A DNA stretch of 27,714 nt from Chloroflexota bacterium (GTDB lineage Bacteria; Chloroflexota; Dehalococcoidia; Dehalococcoidales; RBG-16-60-22), in assembly GCA_016190585.1 (NCBI GenBank), contig JACPQH010000055.1, positions 1 to 27,714 on the forward strand. Direction: 5' to 3'. The translations under genes and the position numbers were made by a program. Shown here in pieces: positions 1-7,262 of this stretch; position 1 is the stretch's first letter; every line of letters starts with the position of its first letter. The notes beneath the pieces were generated by a model. That model searched no databases and had not been told where the DNA came from. It saw only the letters and a program-made list of their open reading frames with translations.

Positions 1-310
1 GGATGTTCCTCACGGCGTAGGGGGCGAGGTACTGTAGATACGGCTGGCTCTGCCCGCCCCCCTGAATCTGCAGCGTCCTGATGAAATAGGCCATGTCATA
101 GGTAGTGTCGTTGACCCTGATGACCGTCTGGCGCATGGGCAGGAAGCTGTTAAGCAGCCAGCCGGCCGAGATGAGGACTACCACGGCGAAGATAATGGCG
201 GCTCCCGAGAGGAAGATAAGCCGCTGTCTTCTTTTCTGCCGCTGGAAATGCGAGAGCTGGCGCCGGCTCATCTCCCGCGGTGGCTTAATGTGTCTGCCCT
301 TTTTCGCCAA
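1..310 (-). CDS. Membrane-anchored SurA/PpiC-like protein, N-terminal part only
   Basis: The first 103 codons lie in the window; the rest runs off the left edge. The start is a TTG at 310-308, chosen because a good ribosome binding site sits 8 nt upstream at 319-327. The predicted N-terminus is basic (AKKGRHIKPPREMSRRQLSH). It is followed by one hydrophobic segment at about residues 31-53 and then a VNDTTYDMAYFIRTL stretch typical of the SurA N-terminal chaperone domain that precedes PpiC/parvulin prolyl isomerase domains. By family knowledge it would be an extracytoplasmic, membrane-tethered folding factor or isomerase; the catalytic parvulin domain, if present, is outside the window. It is divergent from the polysaccharide operon and is probably a housekeeping gene at its border. 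The resemblance to Dehalococcoidia (Chloroflexota) proteins is from memory and not verified. Confidence 0.72.
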   Translation of the reverse strand, partial: MAKKGRHIKPPREMSRRQLSHFQRQKRRQRLIFLSGAAIIFAVVVLISAGWLLNSFLPMRQTVIRVNDTTYDMAYFIRTLQIQGGGQSQPYLQYLAPYAVRNI

Positions 311-318
311 GTTTCAAG

Positions 319-327
319 CTCCTTTCT
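319..327 (-). promoter_or_regulatory. Ribosome binding site that fixes a TTG start
   Basis: Read on the minus strand this is AGAAAGGAG, a strong Shine-Dalgarno match, 8 nt before TTG at 310-308. It is the main reason for preferring TTG over the internal ATG about 13 codons further in. Confidence 0.6.
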
Positions 328-343
328 AATACAAACCGTTCTA

Positions 344-373
344 ATATTAATGCATGGGCACGGCCTATTTCAA
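344..373 (-). promoter_or_regulatory. Candidate promoter of the SurA/PpiC-like gene
   Basis: On the minus strand TTGAAA (373-368) and TAATAT (349-344) are separated by 18 nt, upstream of the ribosome binding site at 319-327. The -35 element is a fair match to a sigma70-type box and the -10 matches at 4 of 6 positions. This is pattern matching only. Confidence 0.25.
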
Positions 374-437
374 CTCAAAGGGGGTTTCCCCCGGAGCGAG
401 CCTTTAAGCCGCCTTTCTTCCTTCACGCTTCACGCTT

Positions 438-459
438 AATGTCATCATACTGTGACATT
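438..459. repeat. Operator-like inverted repeat
   Basis: The arms AATGTCA (438-444) and TGACATT (453-459) are perfect 7-bp inverted copies around an 8-nt spacer. They lie between the two candidate divergent promoters, about 62 bp upstream of the wecB -35 box. This suits a dimeric regulator site but could be chance; no regulator gene is in the window. Confidence 0.25.
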
Positions 460-520
460 TTCTCAGAACACCTGACCAGCGACATAACCATGGAACATCT
501 ATAAGAGCCCGCCGGGAACC

Positions 521-549
521 TTGCGCCGCCGGACAGCCCGTACTATAAT
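521..549 (+). promoter_or_regulatory. Candidate sigma70-type promoter of the wecB operon
   Basis: TTGCGC at 521-526 and a perfect TATAAT at 544-549 are 17 nt apart. Transcription would start near 556, leaving a leader of about 30 nt before the wecB ATG at 587. The reading frame stays open upstream to a TTG at 521, but that TTG would be the -35 box itself, which argues for ATG 587. The -35 matches the consensus only in its first three bases. Confidence 0.4.
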
Positions 550-586
550 AAGACAATTTGGACAATACCCGGTTAGCTCTCGAAAA

Positions 587-1711
587 ATGGTGAAGATAGC
601 CGTTATCCTTGGCACCCGGCCGGAAATCATCAAGATGTCGCCGGTCATCCGGGAACTCCAGGCCGCAAATGCCTCGTTTTGTATCGTGCACACCGGTCAG
701 CACTATGCCAAAGAGCTTGACCTGGTTTTCTTCGAGCAGCTACGCCTGCCCCCGCCGTCATACAACCTGGAAGTCGGCTCCGGCTCCCACGCCGAGCAGA
801 CGGCGCGCATCCTCGCCCGCTGCGAGCGTGCTCTTGTGAAGGAGCGGCCGGACATCGTGCTCGTCGAAGGGGACACCAACTCGGTATTGGCCGGGGCGCT
901 GGCGGCGGCCAAGCTCCACATCCCCGTGGGCCACGTTGAGGCCGGCCTGCGCAGCTACGACCGCCGGATGCCGGAGGAGATAAACCGCGTCCTTACCGAT
1001 CACTGCTCGGACTTCCTGTTCGCGCCGACCGCCCGGTCGCGGGCGATACTGCGGGGCGAAGGCATTCCCGAAGAAAAGATATTCATCACCGGCAATACCA
1101 TTGTCGACGCCGTCCGCCAGAACCTGGAGCTGTCCCGCGGGCGGCACGGGATACTGGGTAGCCTCGGCACCCGCCCGCAAGGGTTCTTCCTGGCAACCGT
1201 GCACCGCCAGGAGAATGTGGATGACCGGCGGCGGTTCGCCTCTATATTGCAGGGATTACGGGACATCGCCGCGGAATACGGCTGCCCGGTGGTCTACCCG
1301 GTGCATCCCCGCTCGCGGAAGAGGCTTGCCGAATCCGGGTATACGGCCGACGATGGCCTCAGGCTCATCGACCCGGTCGATTACCTGGATTTCCTCAAGC
1401 TTGAGGCTAGCGCCCGGCTCATCCTGACGGACTCCGGCGGCGTCCAGGAAGAGGCCTGTATCCTGGGGATACCCTGCGTTACCCTCCGGGACAACACCGA
1501 GAGGCCGGAGACGATAGAGGCCGGCGCGAATATGCTGGCCGGGGTTTCCCCGGGCGAAATCCGTCTGGCCGCCGCCGCGATGCTCCGCAAGGATAGCCGC
1601 TGGGAGAACCCCTTTGGCGCGGGCGACGCGGCGCAGCGGATTCTGCGCATCTGTAACGCCGCGACGGGACGGGCGCTGGCTCCTTCGGGGGTCCGGCAGA
1701 GTCCGGGTTAA
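587..1711 (+). CDS. wecB: UDP-N-acetylglucosamine 2-epimerase (non-hydrolysing)
   Basis: The 374-residue product has the family's usual length and motifs. These are GTRPEIIKMSPVI at 9-21, HTGQHY at 35-40, EGDTNS at 94-99, HVEAGLRS at 116-123, MPEEINR at 128-134, the TVHRQEN block at 204-210, YPVHPR at 237-242, TDSGGVQEEA at 281-290 and RDNTERPE at 301-308. The enzyme interconverts UDP-GlcNAc and UDP-ManNAc in the cytoplasm, feeding ManNAc or ManNAcA into surface polysaccharide. No UDP-ManNAc dehydrogenase (WecC) is visible, so ManNAc itself, or a dehydrogenase encoded elsewhere, is implied. ATG 587 was preferred to an open 22-codon extension because the candidate promoter lies inside that extension and the conserved first beta strand begins right after ATG. 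No strong ribosome binding site is seen. It is the first gene of the plus-strand operon. Confidence 0.93.
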   Translation: MVKIAVILGTRPEIIKMSPVIRELQAANASFCIVHTGQHYAKELDLVFFEQLRLPPPSYNLEVGSGSHAEQTARILARCERALVKERPDIVLVEGDTNSVLAGALAAAKLHIPVGHVEAGLRSYDRRMPEEINRVLTDHCSDFLFAPTARSRAILRGEGIPEEKIFITGNTIVDAVRQNLELSRGRHGILGSLGTRPQGFFLATVHRQENVDDRRRFASILQGLRDIAAEYGCPVVYPVHPRSRKRLAESGYTADDGLRLIDPVDYLDFLKLEASARLILTDSGGVQEEACILGIPCVTLRDNTERPETIEAGANMLAGVSPGEIRLAAAAMLRKDSRWENPFGAGDAAQRILRICNAATGRALAPSGVRQSPG

Positions 1712-1735
1712 ACAAATACTTCACCGAGGTTTAGC

Positions 1736-2662
1736 ATGGCCAGGATATTCGTAACGGGCGGCCTGGGATTTATCGGCTCCAACCTGGTCCCCGAACTGCG
1801 CCGCCGCGGCCACGAGGTCTGGCTCTGCGACCTGGGCCAGTCAGGCGTGAAGAACTACGTGCGCTGCGACGTCTCGGAGTCCCGCCAGACCGAGCGGGTT
1901 TTTAATCAGCATGACTTCGATTATGTTTACCACCTGGCTGCCGAGTACGGGCGCTGGAACGGCGAGGACTATTATGAAAACCTCTGGCGCACTAACGTTA
2001 TCGGCACCAAGAATATGCTCCGGATTCAGGAGAAAAAGAAGTTCCGGCTGGTATTCTTCAGTAGCGCCGAGGTCTACGGCGACTACGAAGGCGTCATGAG
2101 CGAGAGTGTCATGGACACCGTGCCTATCAAACAGATGAACGACTACGCCATGACCAAATGGGTGGGCGAGCTGCAGGTCTTGAACTCGGCGGCCATGTTC
2201 GGGACCGAGAGCGTCAGGGTGCGCCCGGTCAACGCCTATGGCCCCCACGAGCACTACAGCCCCTACCGCGGTGTGATACCCATGACCATCTACAAAGCGC
2301 TGGCCGGCGAGCCCTACATCATCTACCTGGGACACAAGCGCATCTTCGACTACGTCGAGGACACCTGCCGCACCTTTGCCAATATCGCGGACAACTTCAA
2401 GCCGGGCGAGGTCTACAATATCGGCGGCCGTGAGGAGTGGGAGCACGATATCAAGTACGTCTCCGACGTCATCCTCAAGACCCTGGGCAAGGACGATTCC
2501 GGTGTCACTTATAAACCGGCCGAACCCTTCACCACGAAAACGAAGCACATGGACTTCGCCAAAGCCCGGCGGGACCTAGGCCACAACCCGGTGGTGGCGC
2601 TGGAAGAGGGTATCGGCAGAACGGTTGCCTGGATGCGGCAGGCATACGGTTTTGGCGCATGA
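1736..2662 (+). CDS. NAD-dependent sugar epimerase/dehydratase (extended SDR)
   Basis: The 308-residue product has the glycine-rich cofactor motif VTGGLGFIGSN (6-16), the HLAAEYG segment (66-72), SSAEVYG (109-115) and the catalytic Y137-x3-K141 pair in DYAMTKWVGE, followed by RPVNAYGPHEHY. It is an extended short-chain dehydrogenase acting on a nucleotide sugar as a 4-epimerase or 4,6-dehydratase. The sequence alone does not fix the substrate. A GAGG at 1726-1729 lies 6 nt before the ATG. It is 24 nt after wecB and in the same operon. It differs clearly from the second SDR at 3927-4925, so the two are unlikely to be redundant. The short C-terminal domain agrees with a nucleotide-sugar rather than a small-molecule SDR. 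Confidence 0.85.
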   Translation: MARIFVTGGLGFIGSNLVPELRRRGHEVWLCDLGQSGVKNYVRCDVSESRQTERVFNQHDFDYVYHLAAEYGRWNGEDYYENLWRTNVIGTKNMLRIQEKKKFRLVFFSSAEVYGDYEGVMSESVMDTVPIKQMNDYAMTKWVGELQVLNSAAMFGTESVRVRPVNAYGPHEHYSPYRGVIPMTIYKALAGEPYIIYLGHKRIFDYVEDTCRTFANIADNFKPGEVYNIGGREEWEHDIKYVSDVILKTLGKDDSGVTYKPAEPFTTKTKHMDFAKARRDLGHNPVVALEEGIGRTVAWMRQAYGFGA

Positions 2663-2689
2663 ACGAAAACCCGGCGACAGCGCGGTGAC

Positions 2690-3910
2690 ATGAACATCTG
2701 CACCGTAATCCCCTGGTTCCCCTCTCGGGTTACCGGGGACAACACCGGCATCTACCAGTACTATCAGTCCCGGAAGCTCGTCGAGATGGGGCACAAGGTC
2801 GTTGTTTTGGCCGTCCGGAGGCGGGGAATGCCGGAAACCGAGCTCGTCGACGGTGTCGAGGTAAGGCGCTTCCCCGCCTGGCGGCTGCCTGTGATTCGCT
2901 ATGACGTCCCTGACCTCCCCCGGCTGAACCAGCTCATCCGCGATGTCCACAGGCAGTACGGCCTTGACGTAATCGAGTTCTTCAGCTCGGATTTCCTGAC
3001 CTCGCTGCCGGCGCTCTATATCAGGCGCAAGACCGGCGTCCCGGCGGTGATGGTCGTCAACGGCCTGCCGGGCATATCCTGGCACACCGGCAGCCGGTTG
3101 CTGGACCTCCTGAGCCGTCTCTATACGCAAACCATCGGCCTGAGCCTCATCAGGCGCGCCGCTGGCGTCCGGCTGCTTCACGGGGGACTGGCCGGGGAGC
3201 TGGCGCGGCTGGGCGTGCCGCGCCACCGGATGCGCGCCATCCACCAGGGCGTGGATACCGCTGTCTTCTCACCGGATAAGGACCGGCGGCGGCTGCGGGC
3301 CGAACTCGCTCTGGAACAGTATGACTTCGTGGTCCTTTTCGTCGGCCGGCTGGTGCATCCCGTGGCGATGAAGGGCGCTCCGGACCTCATCCGGGCCGTG
3401 TCCGGGCTCCGGGCGGCTTACCCGCAGCTCAAGCTGGTGATGGTCGGCGACGGGGACGCGCGGGCAAAGCACGAAGCGATGGCCGCTGGCCTGGGAGACC
3501 GCGTGCTTTTTACCGGATGGCGGGAGGACGTGCCGCGATACCTGAACGCCGCCGACGTGCTGGTGCTGCCCAGCCTCAGCGAGGGCTGTCCCGGCGTCGT
3601 CCTGGAGGCGAGCAGTTGCGGCGTCCCGGTGGTCGCCAGCCGGGTGGGGGCGGTGCCGGCCATCGTTGACGACGGTGCAACAGGTATCATCATCGAACCC
3701 CGGAGCGTGACCGGGATACAGCGAGCCCTGAAGACACTGCTGGACTCCCCGCAACGGCGACTCGAAATGGGGAGGAAAGGCCGGGAAAAGGCCGAGCGCG
3801 AGCTCGGCTGGGATATCACCTGCCGGGACCTGGAGCGGCTCTACGGGGAGGTCGCCGGCCTGGCGCGGGCAGCCCCCTCGCCGCGCGTAAAAGTGGCCGC
3901 TAAATTGTGA
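2690..3910 (+). CDS. GT4-family glycosyltransferase
   Basis: The 406-residue protein has a GT-B fold pattern. The N-terminal Rossmann domain starts MNICTVIPWFPS with a glycine/asparagine-containing loop. The C-terminal donor domain has LFVGRL (216-221), MVGDG (251-255), FTGW and the EX7E motif E298...E306 within SEGCPGVVLEA, followed by CGVPVVAS. Family knowledge says it transfers a sugar from a nucleotide donor with retention of configuration, at the cytoplasmic membrane face. The ATG at 2690 is the only start near the end of the preceding gene (27-nt gap), and its ribosome binding site is weak. A 10-base string GGCGACAGCG precedes both this start (2673-2682) and the next gene's start (3916-3925). 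Sugar specificity cannot be read from sequence. Confidence 0.88.
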   Translation: MNICTVIPWFPSRVTGDNTGIYQYYQSRKLVEMGHKVVVLAVRRRGMPETELVDGVEVRRFPAWRLPVIRYDVPDLPRLNQLIRDVHRQYGLDVIEFFSSDFLTSLPALYIRRKTGVPAVMVVNGLPGISWHTGSRLLDLLSRLYTQTIGLSLIRRAAGVRLLHGGLAGELARLGVPRHRMRAIHQGVDTAVFSPDKDRRRLRAELALEQYDFVVLFVGRLVHPVAMKGAPDLIRAVSGLRAAYPQLKLVMVGDGDARAKHEAMAAGLGDRVLFTGWREDVPRYLNAADVLVLPSLSEGCPGVVLEASSCGVPVVASRVGAVPAIVDDGATGIIIEPRSVTGIQRALKTLLDSPQRRLEMGRKGREKAERELGWDITCRDLERLYGEVAGLARAAPSPRVKVAAKL

Positions 3911-3926
3911 AGGATGGCGACAGCGA

Positions 3927-4925
3927 ATGAAGGCTGATTTTACAAAATACCAGGGAAGCCGCGTGCTGGTTACCGGCGGCGCGGGCTGTATCGGCTCCAA
4001 TCTGACCAAAGCCCTGATCGAGCTGGGCGCCGCCCGTATCCTGGTCCTGGATGACCTGTCCGCGGCGGAGAAGTGGAACGTTCCCCAGGACCCCGGCGTG
4101 GTCTTCATCGAGGGCAGCGTGCTCGACGAAGAGGTGCTCAAAAGGGCTTTCTCACAAAAGCTTGACTTCGTTTTCCACCTGGCGGCGCACTTCGCCAACC
4201 AGAACTCGGTGGACAACCCGGAGACCGATATGCTGGTCAACGGCCTGGGGACGCTCAAGACGCTGCAATATTCGCACCTCACCGGCGTCTCGCGCTTCGT
4301 TTTCGCCTCCTCCGGCTGCTCGGTCTACGGCAGCCAGGCGCCCCTGCCGCTCAAGGAGGATTTCGTATCCCTGCACCTGGACACGCCCTACCAGATAACC
4401 AAGCTCCTCGGCGAGCTGTACTGCAACTTCTTCCACGCCCAGTACCGCCTGCCGGTTGCTATCGCGCGCTACTTCAATGTTTACGGGCCCGGCGAGGTGC
4501 CGGGCAAATACCGCAACGTCATCCCGAACTTTACCTGGTGGGCGCTGCACGGCGAATCCCTCCCCATTACCGGCACCGGCGAGGAGACCAGGGACTTCAC
4601 CTTCGTCGAGGACATCGTCGACGGCACCCTGCGACTCGGCGTTGTGCCGGAGGCGGTCGGCGACGCTTTTAACCTGGCATCGGAGACCGAGACGCGGGTT
4701 ATCGACATCTCCACCATGATCAACGGGCTTACGGATAACCAGGCCGGGGTCAAGTTCCACGGCCGGCGGGACTGGGACAAGATAATCCGCCGCCGGGCTT
4801 CGATAGAGAAGGCCCGCAAGGTGCTCGGCTACGAGCCGCGGACCCGCATCGCCGACGGCATTAAAAAAGTCCACGAGTGGATTTTGGCCAACCAAGGCCG
4901 GATAGAAATGAAAGACAGGCTATAA
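3927..4925 (+). CDS. NAD-dependent nucleotide-sugar epimerase (GalE-like SDR)
   Basis: This 332-residue extended SDR has VTGGAGCIGSN (15-25), the acidic strand end VLDDLS (40-45), HLAAHFAN (84-91), SSGCSVYGS (128-136) and the catalytic Y155-x3-K159 in TPYQITKLLGE. ARYFNVYGPGE and a DFTFVEDIVDG segment, typical of UDP-glucose/UDP-GlcNAc 4-epimerases, follow. It probably makes a galacto- or other epimer for the glycan. Two polypeptides separate it from the first SDR, and the sequences share only family motifs. A GAAGGA at 3909-3914 is 12 nt from the ATG, rather far. The gap to the preceding gene is 16 nt. Whether it is a 4-epimerase or a dehydratase remains open. Confidence 0.85.
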   Translation: MKADFTKYQGSRVLVTGGAGCIGSNLTKALIELGAARILVLDDLSAAEKWNVPQDPGVVFIEGSVLDEEVLKRAFSQKLDFVFHLAAHFANQNSVDNPETDMLVNGLGTLKTLQYSHLTGVSRFVFASSGCSVYGSQAPLPLKEDFVSLHLDTPYQITKLLGELYCNFFHAQYRLPVAIARYFNVYGPGEVPGKYRNVIPNFTWWALHGESLPITGTGEETRDFTFVEDIVDGTLRLGVVPEAVGDAFNLASETETRVIDISTMINGLTDNQAGVKFHGRRDWDKIIRRRASIEKARKVLGYEPRTRIADGIKKVHEWILANQGRIEMKDRL

Positions 4926-4951
4926 GCCAGCCGGCTCGTGAAAAAAAACTA

Positions 4952-5776
4952 ATGAGCGTCTCACCGGACATAAAGAGTGGTCATAAAACCGGCAAGATTT
5001 GCCTGGTTTCCGTTGATGTCGAGGAGGACCTCGGGACAAAAACCTTCCGGGGCGTGGAAAATCTCGACAACATCCTGGACGTCTTCGATGACTTCGGTAT
5101 CAGGGCGACACTCTTTGTCACCGGCGAAGTTATCGAGAAATTTCCCGTGATGGTGCAGAGGTGGTCGCGGAAACACGAAATCGGCTCGCACGGCTATTAT
5201 CACACCAATCTCCGCGAACTGTCACACGCCGCGCGGGAACAACAGTTGGCCGGGTTCTGCGCCCTGTATGAAAAAATCCTGGGTCAATCGCCCCGGGGGT
5301 TCCGGGCTGTCCAGCATTCCATCGATGAAGCCCAGCTGAAGATTATCGAGCGCCTCGGTTTCGCCTACGACAGCAGCGTCATCCCCGGCTATGTTCCGCT
5401 GCGCCGGTACGCGGGCTTCCGGGGGAAAGCGCCCGTGGTACCTTACCACCCCAGCTATGATGATTGCCGGAAAGAAGGCAATATGAGAGTTCTGGAGGTC
5501 CCGTGCGCCCCCGTGGCCTTCGGCGTGCCGCTGTACGGTACCTGGATAAGGGTGTTAACGCCCCGGATTTTTGATATCCTGTTAATCAGAAAACCGGGGT
5601 TCATCAGCCTGGCGATGCACTCCTGGGACGGCATCGGTTATACCGGGCCGTTCTCGCGGAACAGCGGGAAAATGTTTCTAAAGTACCTGCCGGAGATGCT
5701 GGCAAAGCTGCGCCGGGACTACCGGTTCCTGCCGGCGGAAACCATCTCCCGGCAGCAAGGCCGGCAGGCCGGTTAG
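4952..5776 (+). CDS. NodB-type polysaccharide deacetylase
   Basis: The 274-residue product has the NodB homology fold: SVDVEED at 20-26 with the catalytic and metal-binding aspartates, RATLFVTGEV (51-60), and the metal site SHGYYH with H80 and H84. RGFRAVQHSID (116 onward) takes the place of the RxPxG motif, and a late AMHSWD contributes the last histidine. This variant is the SxDxE type found in deacetylases of exopolysaccharide loci. The expected reaction is removal of N-acetyl groups from a sugar on a lipid-linked or polymeric glycan. There is no signal peptide, so it probably acts on the cytoplasmic side. ATG 4952 was chosen over an open upstream extension into the SDR gene because homology starts just after it; the ribosome binding site is poor. 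Confidence 0.87.
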   Translation: MSVSPDIKSGHKTGKICLVSVDVEEDLGTKTFRGVENLDNILDVFDDFGIRATLFVTGEVIEKFPVMVQRWSRKHEIGSHGYYHTNLRELSHAAREQQLAGFCALYEKILGQSPRGFRAVQHSIDEAQLKIIERLGFAYDSSVIPGYVPLRRYAGFRGKAPVVPYHPSYDDCRKEGNMRVLEVPCAPVAFGVPLYGTWIRVLTPRIFDILLIRKPGFISLAMHSWDGIGYTGPFSRNSGKMFLKYLPEMLAKLRRDYRFLPAETISRQQGRQAG

Positions 5777-5784
5777 GCAAGAAC

Positions 5785-6552
5785 ATGGGAACTAAACTCA
5801 GCATTGAAATTATTTCCGCGGACCAGTTAGAAAAGCACCTGGGGATGCTTAATCTGAGCTTCGATCCGTGGGGTACCCCCGTCGAGTGGCGCTACAAGTA
5901 TCTCCGGCCCGGCTTCGACGCCGGAGCGATGCTGGTCGTTAAGGAAGACGGGAACTGGGTGGGCGGGGCTACCCTCTGGCCGGCGAGTGTGCTCGTGAAC
6001 GGGCAAAAGGTAAAAGCCTTCGTGCCGGGCGACCTGTACACCCACCCGGACCACACCGGCAAGGGGGTGTACTCCGCAGCCATGAAATGTGCTAACCAGC
6101 GGGCCCGGCAAGATGGCGCCGCGCTTGGTATAGCGTTCGTTTCCCGCCACGAGCTGCCTTTCGTCGCGCTACCCGGATATGGCTATCGCCCCGTCTTTTC
6201 CCCCGAAACCAGGATCAAAATCCTTAACCCCGAAAAAATAATAACAGTGTTGGAAAACAAGCGTATAAATTTGTTGGGGATGTTCGAAAACAAAAAGATA
6301 AAGATGACTGTCGGGAAAAAGGATTTTGTTTTTGTCGTTAAAGATAGCCGGCTTCGACCTACAGGCGATAATGAGGCCGACACAACGGTAAAAGCCGATT
6401 GGCAGACGTTGTTTGGGCTCTTTTTTGGCTTGTCCCGGGGTAAGCCGGCGTTGATTCTGACCGTGTTAAGGATGGTATTAAGCCGGAAACTGGTGATTAA
6501 AATGCCGTTTAAGGGCTGGTGGGGCGTGGTCCGGGGCATTGTTCATGCTTGA
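5785..6552 (+). CDS. GNAT acetyltransferase with C-terminal SCP2-like domain
   Basis: The product has 255 residues. Residues about 1-140 form a GNAT domain: the core strand FVPGDLYTHPDH leads into the acetyl-CoA loop with G92-K-G94, and LPGYGYRPVF (129-138) is the usual end of a GNAT fold. Residues about 170-250 resemble the SCP2-like domain that closes Eis-type acetyltransferases. It has alternating strands around VFVVKDSRL, then ADWQTLFGLFFGL. The order GNAT then SCP2 recalls Eis without its middle domain. In this operon an O- or N-acetyltransferase for the glycan is a sensible inference. The linker around 6220-6320 is noticeably AT-rich. It begins 8 nt after the deacetylase stop. Confidence 0.7.
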   Translation: MGTKLSIEIISADQLEKHLGMLNLSFDPWGTPVEWRYKYLRPGFDAGAMLVVKEDGNWVGGATLWPASVLVNGQKVKAFVPGDLYTHPDHTGKGVYSAAMKCANQRARQDGAALGIAFVSRHELPFVALPGYGYRPVFSPETRIKILNPEKIITVLENKRINLLGMFENKKIKMTVGKKDFVFVVKDSRLRPTGDNEADTTVKADWQTLFGLFFGLSRGKPALILTVLRMVLSRKLVIKMPFKGWWGVVRGIVHA

Positions 6553-7261
6553 CGAGTGTCTCGCTCTGAGAAACAAGCTTCATAAGGATGACTTCCGGTT
6601 TGATCTTGACCCGGCTCAATGGAAGTATGCCTATCTCGACCGGCCGGGGCTGGAGGAGGGCGACCTGGTCAGGATTGAGGAAAACGGCGTCCTGAAAGGC
6701 TACGCCATCGGCACCCTGTGCGACTATGAGCACGGCGCCAAAATGTACCGGGTACTGGAGATATGCGCCGCCGAACGTGATACCTTGCAGGGGTTGCTGG
6801 AGTCAATCACCCGGCGCGCCGGCGACAGGGGTGCTGATTTCATCGTCATCCGGCGGTGCGATGAGCCTGACGATGATCTTTTCCGCCGGGACGGCTATCT
6901 GAGCGCCAGCGAGAACTCGATTATGGTTGTCCTGCTCAACCCGAGAGACCTGCTGGCGCCCTTTTCACACAGCAATACCAGGGGAAACGTTATTAACATC
7001 AAAATCACCGGCTTTGAAAGCCTCAGCATAGCTGTCGGTGAAAACAGTATCGCCGTTTGCGATGGCGTAAGGGAACAAGCGCCTTCTCTGGCACTGAGCG
7101 CCGAGAGCTTCCTGGGGCTGTTTTTTGGCAAGACGAACCTCCTGAAAGAGGTGTTTAAAGGTAATGTGAAAGTCAACTGGAGATACCTCCCGGTGGTCGC
7201 CCGTCTTTTCAATATTATCCGCCAGAAGAGATGGTATGTTCCCTTTGGGGAATGGGCCTGA
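6545..7261 (+). CDS. Degenerate GNAT plus SCP2-like protein, paralogue of the preceding gene
   Basis: The 238-residue product overlaps the preceding gene by 8 nt, which suggests coupled translation; ATG 6545 was preferred to TTG 6539. Residues about 1-130 look like a GNAT domain: it opens with a DPAQWKYAYLDRPG segment like the PVEWRYKYLRPG of the previous protein and ends with FRRDGYL. It lacks a recognisable R/Q-x-x-G-x-G/A acetyl-CoA loop, so it may not be catalytic. Residues 150-238 look SCP2-like and share SFLGLFFGK with TLFGLFFGL of the neighbour. The two proteins may form a heteromer, one catalytic and one structural. Function is inferred only from this resemblance. Confidence 0.55.
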   Translation: MLDECLALRNKLHKDDFRFDLDPAQWKYAYLDRPGLEEGDLVRIEENGVLKGYAIGTLCDYEHGAKMYRVLEICAAERDTLQGLLESITRRAGDRGADFIVIRRCDEPDDDLFRRDGYLSASENSIMVVLLNPRDLLAPFSHSNTRGNVINIKITGFESLSIAVGENSIAVCDGVREQAPSLALSAESFLGLFFGKTNLLKEVFKGNVKVNWRYLPVVARLFNIIRQKRWYVPFGEWA

Positions 7262-7262
7262 T

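Larger units (their letters stand above)
311..586. other. Divergent intergenic control region
   Basis: This 276-bp gap between the SurA/PpiC-like gene and wecB is the only sizeable non-coding stretch in the window. It contains candidate promoters for both directions (344-373 minus, 521-549 plus). It also has a small G5-TTT-C5 hairpin at 380-392, a 7-bp tandem repeat (CTTCACG twice plus a partial third copy, 421-437), and an inverted repeat at 438-459. The short reading frames that cross it have no ribosome binding sites or recognisable products. Confidence 0.6.

Noticed and set aside
521..586. Upstream extension of wecB to TTG 521
   Set aside because: It has no homology before ATG 587, and the TTG coincides with the -35 box of the best promoter candidate.
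1841..2548. Long reading frame on the minus strand (235 codons) opposite the first SDR gene
   Set aside because: Antisense frame of a GC-rich gene. Its product has no motif and the plus-strand product is a clear SDR.
2673..3925. Same 10-base string GGCGACAGCG before two gene starts (2673-2682 and 3916-3925)
   Set aside because: The distances to the ATG differ (7 and 1 nt), so it is unlikely to be a functional site; probably chance in GC-rich sequence.
3269..4282. 337-codon minus-strand frame across the GT4/SDR junction, and a similar 247-codon frame at 4152-4895
   Set aside because: Both are shadows of well-supported plus-strand genes with low-complexity, motif-free translations.
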